From a bacterium (lineage in GTDB: Bacteria > Krumholzibacteriota > Krumholzibacteriia > LZORAL124-64-63): a DNA stretch of 40,225 bases. Position numbers and translations under genes: made by a program. The notes under the pieces are model-generated. The model ran no database searches. It was given only the letters and a program-made list of their open reading frames with translations, and had not been told where the DNA came from. Each line of letters opens with the position of its first letter. The first letter of the stretch is position 1. Below are positions 36,401-40,225 of this stretch, in pieces. The stretch spans positions 1 to 40,225 of the forward strand of contig JAAEOA010000289.1 of assembly GCA_024223715.1 (NCBI GenBank). Reading direction: 5' to 3'.

Positions 36401-36808
36401 CTGCTGGGTAATATTGTTCCGGCCAAAGGACGTTTGGGTGGATTCGATTTGTGGCGGGTGGAAGCTTCCGAACGGCAGGCAATTTTATCACGAGCTATTG
36501 GCGAAGGGGTTCGCATTCAGATGCGCTCTATTTTGCTGACCAGTGGAACAACCATTGCCGGTATGATTCCATTGGTATTTAAAAGTAGCGATTCGGGTAA
36601 TGACATATGGAACAACCTTGCCCTTAGCTCCATTGGTGGGTTGACCAGTAGTACAGTGCTAATTTTGAGTGCCGTTCCTGCTTTGTATTGGATGTTTACG
36701 CGGTTTGGCTGGTCGCTGGCTTGGTTTGGCAATAGGTTTACCAAAGCTTGGAAACATGAGCAGGAAAATGAAGCAAGTCAGTACACCCCACCTGCCCAGC
36801 AAAGTTGA
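33413..36808 (+). CDS. Second RND permease with two additional predicted membrane helices
   Basis: RND superfamily permease of 1131 aa, about 100 longer than its neighbour. It begins in the family style (DHPVATWMLFAALVVTGLYAV, then ETDLPELTVDTGWSGASP). Helix 4 has GMLLDNSILVLDAIHRRLSG near 394; helix 10 has GIVVNNAILLINRFRLQ. Between the first and second halves are three hydrophobic segments (about 507-532, 546-570 and 576-595) where AcrB-like pumps have one before the second periplasmic loop, so about 14 helices are predicted. A Gly/Met-rich stretch (YMKGGMGGNRSN) lies in the second loop. ATG at 33413 is 3 bp from the previous stop. It may pair with the first permease in a heteromeric pump such as MdtBC, or act separately. 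Confidence 0.92.
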   Translation: MIRFAVDHPVATWMLFAALVVTGLYAVPRLNIEAMPETDLPELTVDTGWSGASPSAILRSVTLPIEEAVAGCHGVEDLDSVSRHGRSTVTVKFKRDTNMEFARLELSERLGAVRRTLPAMVSQPMIRPFVPEELASEDFFSLNLISPLSMNELRDRAETWLLPRFLAIPGVADAELRGGARPLVRILLDLELVERYGLTADGINTRISNLDAIVPAGSIRNAGQEFTVSVRDSASVSLLHNTVLRTIGGQAITLDHVAEVRPDFEDVGYFTRINGDNVISMIITKRSGQNSISVSQDLRDRLPVIEASAPFPIKFEIEEDEGADLEEKLTDLVTRSGIILLMLFVMLVIALKKVRLTGIVILSIVLAILICLSMFYLFGISVNFITISGLTVCFGMLLDNSILVLDAIHRRLSGKKSGEAREALIQGTHEVAFPIMATTLTTVVAFLSFIFMTDRLSLFYVPLAISVGIAMLASIFVAFGWIPVALRGPAEADMRHSQAADDEISLGGISLLWRWALGMVGVTLLGLGGIYLRSILSTNATTVTEALPWAGVAFALLMSVGVFVSFVGGLTRFHIRFWVLPVLLTMGVFYGTYHVFTEKVRTGGFWRPSSPDQIGLYIRRPVGTDVKLSSETMRLFEEEVLPLPEGVHMKATAFGNQAYMEMDFDEDMRNTAYPEMYRNKFIVLAEELGGMFIYIRGFGDPYMKGGMGGNRSNSTVRVTGYNSKELKKISDGVLARLEKNRRVRNALLSDGGRFSRPGTEETVIVLKRDVLAEHRLSMAEMMGHIRRLLGVDNPWHMILDGEDQRLMLTYDDAEEIEYDMIMGRIITTSRGQKVQLGRLISIESRPEISSITRHDQRYSQLINWEYIGTDSMKRRFLSNIVEGIELPYGYTAEDMSGEQVTEEEEEQMRETLYWTIIFIFMAMAAMFESFFLPMLVLLTLPMAMSGVGGIYWASNTEFDTSAQIGLILMFGIVVNNAILLINRFRLQVREIVEEKNLLGNIVPAKGRLGGFDLWRVEASERQAILSRAIGEGVRIQMRSILLTSGTTIAGMIPLVFKSSDSGNDIWNNLALSSIGGLTSSTVLILSAVPALYWMFTRFGWSLAWFGNRFTKAWKHEQENEASQYTPPAQQS

Positions 36809-36827
36809 GCCGGCTCTCCTGAAATCA

Positions 36828-36852
36828 TGCACCTATGACTTGCATAGGTGCA
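36828..36852. terminator. Perfect 10-bp hairpin between convergent genes
   Basis: TGCACCTATG and CATAGGTGCA are exact reverse complements around the 5-base loop ACTTG. It lies 20 bp after the stop of the second RND gene and 14 bp beyond the stop of the convergent lipoprotein gene. There is no T-run, so a factor-independent terminator is not certain, but its position suits a 3'-end structure for both transcripts. Confidence 0.45.
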
Positions 36853-36858
36853 AATCCA

Positions 36859-36876
36859 ACAACCCTTAAGGGTTGT
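36859..36876. repeat. 18-bp perfect palindrome over a stop codon
   Basis: ACAACCCTTAAGGGTTGT is a perfect palindrome that contains the stop codon of the FN3-like lipoprotein gene (36868-36866 on the minus strand). It stands 7 bp from the hairpin at 36828-36852. It may contribute to transcript ending or be a protein-binding site; chance is also possible for an AT-centred palindrome. Confidence 0.5.
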
Positions 36877-37276
36877 CTAAATCTCTGTCACTTCGCGCGC
36901 GCCGATACGCGACCTCAGCCCAGGCACTTTCATTCCCGGACAGATCCACAGCAGTGACCCGGTACATGCAGTCGCCACCCACTGGTGAACAATCCACAAA
37001 ATATGAATTTTCTACCGGAGTGACCGTCAGCACCCATGAATTTTCAGAATTCAACCGATACACATGAAAGCCTAACAAATCTGAGTCGGTTACATTTTCC
37101 TCCCAGGAAAGCTTGATGACACAATCGCCTGAACAAACAGTCAAACCTGTGGGAATTGCTGGGGGCACGGTATCAAGTGGGGGTTCAATGATGGTGGTAT
37201 CCGAGTCGGAGCAGCCAGAAGGAGTTAGGCAAATTACGAAGATCGCCAGCAGAATTAGTATTCTTGGAGTAGTCAT
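36866..37276 (-). CDS. Small lipoprotein with a fibronectin type III-like domain
   Basis: 136-aa exported protein. From ATG 37276 (with GAGG nearby) it has a signal peptide TTPRILILLAIFVICLTPSGC with the lipidated cysteine at 22, an acidic Thr-rich linker, and one FN3-like domain (about 40-130): VPPAIPTGLTVCSGDCVIKL, W at SWEEN, LLGFHVYRL, and YRVTAVDLSGNESAW as the last strands. Two Cys pairs (CSGDC and CSPVGGDC) may form disulfides. A longer in-frame start at 37348 would bury the signal peptide. FN3 modules of this kind are common in surface and secreted proteins of FCB-like bacteria. Role unknown, perhaps adhesion or matrix binding. Confidence 0.75.
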   Translation of the reverse strand: MTTPRILILLAIFVICLTPSGCSDSDTTIIEPPLDTVPPAIPTGLTVCSGDCVIKLSWEENVTDSDLLGFHVYRLNSENSWVLTVTPVENSYFVDCSPVGGDCMYRVTAVDLSGNESAWAEVAYRRARSDRDLDNP

Positions 37277-37301
37277 AATTCTTACCTCTGCATCATGGGA
37301 A

Positions 37302-37556
37302 TCAGGCTGTGACTCGACCCTCCGGAGAATTTTCTGAGTGTGTATCAAGCCACACCAGAGTCCACAGTCCTAGTTTATGACACATTACTGAAATTGAAGC
37401 AGAAACTTCTCCTTTCTTTAGCTTCAACGCATATCCCGATGGTAAAATCAAAACGTTAAAACCGCCACTATATTGAAGAGACGGTTGATGAACAGTCACC
37501 GACCTTGTTATTGTAAGCCAATTTAGAGTGACCTTGAGGATGGTCAGATGTTCCAA
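37302..37556 (-). pseudogene. Possible remnant of a secreted beta-sandwich domain
   Basis: An 84-codon open stretch that begins directly after a stop codon, at a TTG without ribosome-binding site, so it is not convincing as a gene. Its translation nevertheless looks protein-like: GGFNVLILPSGYALKLKKGE, then VSASISVMCHKLGLWT and SENSPEGRV, which resembles the pattern of ASH/choice-of-anchor type Ig-like domains (a strand, a gap, then a surface turn before a terminal strand). It could be a decayed fragment of a larger exported protein. Chance is a real alternative. Confidence 0.25.
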
Positions 37557-37662
37557 TCATTTGATTATAGCCATTCTGCCAGTGCTTCTACGGTCAGGTG
37601 TATGCAGGACTTATGGATAAACCCCACTACTCCGGGACAAAAATTCGAGTCTCCTTTTGGCA

Positions 37663-37694
37663 ATGGCCCGGCAAGAATGAACTTACCGGGCCAT
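37663..37694. terminator. Stable hairpin after the modular exported protein gene
   Basis: ATGGCCCGG pairs perfectly with CCGGGCCAT; further in, AAG pairs with CTT after a C-A mismatch, leaving a 6-base loop. It lies 38 bp beyond the stop of the minus-strand gene ending at 37732. On the minus strand no T-run follows; on the plus strand a short TTTT does. Likely a 3'-end hairpin. The rest of the 455-bp gap 37277-37731 shows only the possible remnant at 37302-37556. Confidence 0.5.
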
Positions 37695-37731
37695 ACTTTT
37701 GGGTTCAACGGTTGATCAATCATTCAATCGA

Positions 37732-40225
37732 TCACTTCAAAAGAGTCAACTTACCCTTTCGGTGTTCTTGCCCCGCTTGTAATCGGTAATGATATATCCC
37801 CGAAGCCAGTTGCCGACCGTTGCCATCCACCCCTCGCCATGAAAGTGTGTGACGACCGGCGGTGAATGCCTGCCCAGCCAGCAACCTATTCACTCTTCGA
37901 CCAGCACTGTCGTAAATCTCAAGGGAGACCTCGGCTTGCCGCGGTAAGTCGAATTTGATGGTGGTCATTGGATTGAAAGGGTTGGGATACGCGCCACAGG
38001 AAACTTGTTGTGGCAATTGCTCCTGCTCCACACCAGATGTGGAAAGAAGTACAAAATCCAAGCGAGCTGTGGAATGGGCCCGTACCAAAACAAAGTGGGT
38101 CGCTGTCTCGGCCACATACCCATGAGGAGGAATCACTTCAACACTGTAGAACTGAGGTGCAAGCCCCAGGTATTCATAGAATCCTTCACTGTCCGACAAA
38201 ATGCTTTCAACGATTACACCATCAGCATCTTTCAGGTTGATGGTGACGCTTTCCTGCCCCACGCCATCGAACAAAACGAACCCTTGAATGGCGCCCGGTT
38301 CTTCCACGCAACCCTCGGTTTCATATTCATAGGTTTCTCCAAGAAGGCCAGTAACCACACCGCGACACTGAGCGATGGTCAGAGCCTGGAAACCATCGCC
38401 ATTGGGAAACTCAATTTCGTGCCAACTGAGCCCTGAATCGGTTGTACGTATGAACTTTCCGTCACCCACGATATAGATAACGTCTTCGGAATAATGTAAG
38501 CAGTCGTGGAAGTTCACCACAGCACCCACATCGACTGCAGACCAGTTCAAGCCACCATTAATTGTGTGCCATACCTGGCCACCACTTCCCACGGCGTAAC
38601 CTGAATTTCCGTTGTAAAATGAGACGGCTTCAAAATGAAAGCCCTGACCGCTCCACATGACTGCCCAATCGGTTTGAGGGCTGTCTCGGCGAATGACCAA
38701 ACCGTTGGAACCCACGACATAGACAATGCCGTCAACTATGGTGATGTCGGTCAGATCTGACCCGGCAGGCAAACCAGGCACTGTTTGAGGGGACCAACCG
38801 GAAATGCCGTCCCAACACAGAAGTGTCCCATCATCGCCAATTGCATAACCGTATCCACTGTGAACCATTTCAATGGCCGTCAGAGATGAGCTCACGCCCG
38901 TTGGTGAAAGCATCCAGGTCACGCCACCATCGTAGGATATGCAAACCGTTCCGGACTCCCCTACTACAAATATGATATCTCCAATAACCTGCACGTCGTT
39001 CAGATTTGAAGTGACTCCATGTTCTGCAGCCCACCAGGAAAGGCCGCCATCATTGGTTATTCGTATTTCACCGCCATCGCCCACAATGACTCCAAATTCG
39101 CGATCGCCATAATCAACACCGTTCATGTCTGTTACTGAGCCAATATTGATTTGTTCGTATTCGAAATCAGATGGAGTAAAAAAGGCATCAATTGTATGGT
39201 CGGCAGTAACATCGGCAAAGTGATAAAGAGCAGCCGGTCCAACCGACAGGCCATCGACCAGCACATCGCCCACTCCGTAGCCAGGAATCGGGTTTATGGC
39301 AAAAGTTACCTCGCCGTGGTCGGGAATATAGACATCGCCGTCAGGGGAGATTTCTCCGCCAACTCCTGCCGAAGCTGTGATGATGCGGGTCGCCGGAGGC
39401 AAGAAATCTCCGGCAGCCAATACGACATATCCGGGGCGGTAAGCGATGTTAAAGAGCAAGCCGTTGCCAATATCGAGACCACTTAGAGCAGAGAACTCTC
39501 CCATTCGTGAATCGTGGTCAACAATGATAAAACTGTCGCCATAGGCCGGAGAAAAGTCATCGGCCAATTCGATGGCCAGAGTACCATTCAAAACGGCTGC
39601 ATTGGTGACCACCATTTTGTCGTATTGAGTGCCGGCATCCAAGCCACCAATTCGCACTGAAAACACACCCTGTTCTTCCTGTTCAAAATCGCCGAACAAA
39701 GCCAGTTGACCTTCTTCGTCAAGAATGCCTGGACTCAAATGACCACCGTTGACCAGATTTGTGCCTGTCATGGTCAAAGAACCAGAACCTTCAAAAACTC
39801 CACCGGGAGCATTGTAAGCTGAAGAACTGTCGATGGTCAGAGTGTACTCCAGAAAAACTTGTCCTCTGTTTTCAAAATCTGCCAGAATTCCTCGGGCACC
39901 ATTCACACCACCAGAAGCAATTGTACCCAAGGGACTGTTGATCAATGTCCCATTGGTAATTGCCAAAGCGGTGGTTCTGCCATAAGCAATACTCTGGTTC
40001 AATTCAATATTACCGTGGTTTGTAAAACCGGTGGCAAAAGTAATCTGGGGATTGGCATTCTGGATGATGTCCAGGTTCAGCAGGGATGTTTCAGTTGTTG
40101 CCAAAGCACCATTAAAACTATTGTTCTGATGGATAACATTGATCGTCCCGCTGTTGTTCAAGTCCGCTGTGATGGTATTGTTGTTATTGAAGGTCAAGGT
40201 ACCCGGGTTATTCACCAAACCGGAA
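37732..40225 (-). CDS. Large modular exported protein, 5' end missing (autotransporter-like repeats, Ycf48-like propeller, FlgD-like tail)
   Basis: Partial: the reading frame stays open to the window edge and about 830 C-terminal codons are visible. Modules in order: Asn/Gly/Ser-rich beta-helix repeats like those of autotransporter passengers (about 1-275; FNGALATTETSLL, then GLDAGTQYDKMVVTNAAVLNG), a bacterial surface repeat (about 281-351; GGEISPDGDVYIPDHGEVTF), a Ycf48/PSII-BNR-like propeller (about 355-635; repeated GDGGEIRITNDGGLSWW-type blades), a carboxypeptidase-regulatory-like domain (about 643-721; DSEGFYEYLGLAP), and a FlgD-Ig-like C-terminal tail (about 740-828) with YPNPFNPMTTIKFDLP and ending GKLTLLK. 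Such tails are sorting signals in type 9 secretion bacteria and occur in related phyla. Probably surface-exposed; function unknown. Confidence 0.88.
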   Translation of the reverse strand, partial: SGLVNNPGTLTFNNNNTITADLNNSGTINVIHQNNSFNGALATTETSLLNLDIIQNANPQITFATGFTNHGNIELNQSIAYGRTTALAITNGTLINSPLGTIASGGVNGARGILADFENRGQVFLEYTLTIDSSSAYNAPGGVFEGSGSLTMTGTNLVNGGHLSPGILDEEGQLALFGDFEQEEQGVFSVRIGGLDAGTQYDKMVVTNAAVLNGTLAIELADDFSPAYGDSFIIVDHDSRMGEFSALSGLDIGNGLLFNIAYRPGYVVLAAGDFLPPATRIITASAGVGGEISPDGDVYIPDHGEVTFAINPIPGYGVGDVLVDGLSVGPAALYHFADVTADHTIDAFFTPSDFEYEQINIGSVTDMNGVDYGDREFGVIVGDGGEIRITNDGGLSWWAAEHGVTSNLNDVQVIGDIIFVVGESGTVCISYDGGVTWMLSPTGVSSSLTAIEMVHSGYGYAIGDDGTLLCWDGISGWSPQTVPGLPAGSDLTDITIVDGIVYVVGSNGLVIRRDSPQTDWAVMWSGQGFHFEAVSFYNGNSGYAVGSGGQVWHTINGGLNWSAVDVGAVVNFHDCLHYSEDVIYIVGDGKFIRTTDSGLSWHEIEFPNGDGFQALTIAQCRGVVTGLLGETYEYETEGCVEEPGAIQGFVLFDGVGQESVTINLKDADGVIVESILSDSEGFYEYLGLAPQFYSVEVIPPHGYVAETATHFVLVRAHSTARLDFVLLSTSGVEQEQLPQQVSCGAYPNPFNPMTTIKFDLPRQAEVSLEIYDSAGRRVNRLLAGQAFTAGRHTLSWRGVDGNGRQLASGIYHYRLQAGQEHRKGKLTLLK

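Noticed and set aside
1-40225. Mobile elements, CRISPR arrays, tRNA and rRNA genes
   Set aside because: No transposase or integrase gene, no regularly spaced repeats, and no cloverleaf or rRNA sequence was recognised on reading; a dedicated tRNA scan was not possible.

Overview
The window looks like a chromosomal segment of an uncultured Gram-negative (diderm) bacterium of moderate GC content, plausibly from the FCB group or a nearby candidate phylum. Evidence for an outer membrane is the SurA-type periplasmic chaperone, several lipoproteins with clear lipoboxes and a tripartite RND efflux operon. The FCB-like hints are a secreted modular protein ending in a FlgD/por-secretion-like tail (motif YPNPFNP) and secreted six-bladed beta-propeller proteins. 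No phage, insertion sequence, CRISPR array, rRNA or tRNA was recognised.

Layout. (1) 1-9264, minus strand: nifU, nifS, mfd, a two-parvulin lipoprotein and surA, tightly packed and ended by a perfect-palindrome terminator at 1-30. The leader of nifU carries a near-consensus IscR-type operator. (2) 9342-13359, minus: a moxR / DUF58 / VWA operon with overlapping start and stop codons. (3) 13500-14786, plus: a divergent SpoIIE-type phosphatase whose 3' end overlaps a convergent gene by 52 bp. (4) 14735-18755, minus: adenosine deaminase, a phosphofructokinase with pyrophosphate-type active-site residues, and a GT-C-type membrane glycosyltransferase. (5) 18963-22922, plus: nadE, an Rrf2 regulator with three cysteines placed like the [Fe-S] ligands of IscR, a strong terminator, then pta-ackA for acetyl-CoA to acetate with ATP formation. 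(6) 22978-23910, minus: a PhzF-like protein. (7) 24344-36808, plus: a co-directional run of an unrecognised exported protein, two paralogous secreted beta-propellers, a lipoprotein membrane-fusion protein and two RND permeases. (8) 36866-40225, minus: a small FN3-like lipoprotein, a possible gene remnant, and the C-terminal 830 codons of a large modular exported protein that runs off the window.

How the parts may work together. Fe-S assembly (nifUS) is probably controlled by an Rrf2/IscR-type sensor; one such regulator is encoded 11 kb away. The PPi-type phosphofructokinase and Pta-AckA suggest an energy-economical, possibly fermentative central metabolism. The most distinctive block is the propeller/RND operon, in which two secreted propellers and an exported protein of unknown function precede a fusion protein and two different RND pumps, one with two additional predicted membrane helices. 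This is the best candidate here for an undescribed system. Functions are inferred from motifs and context only; no database search was possible.
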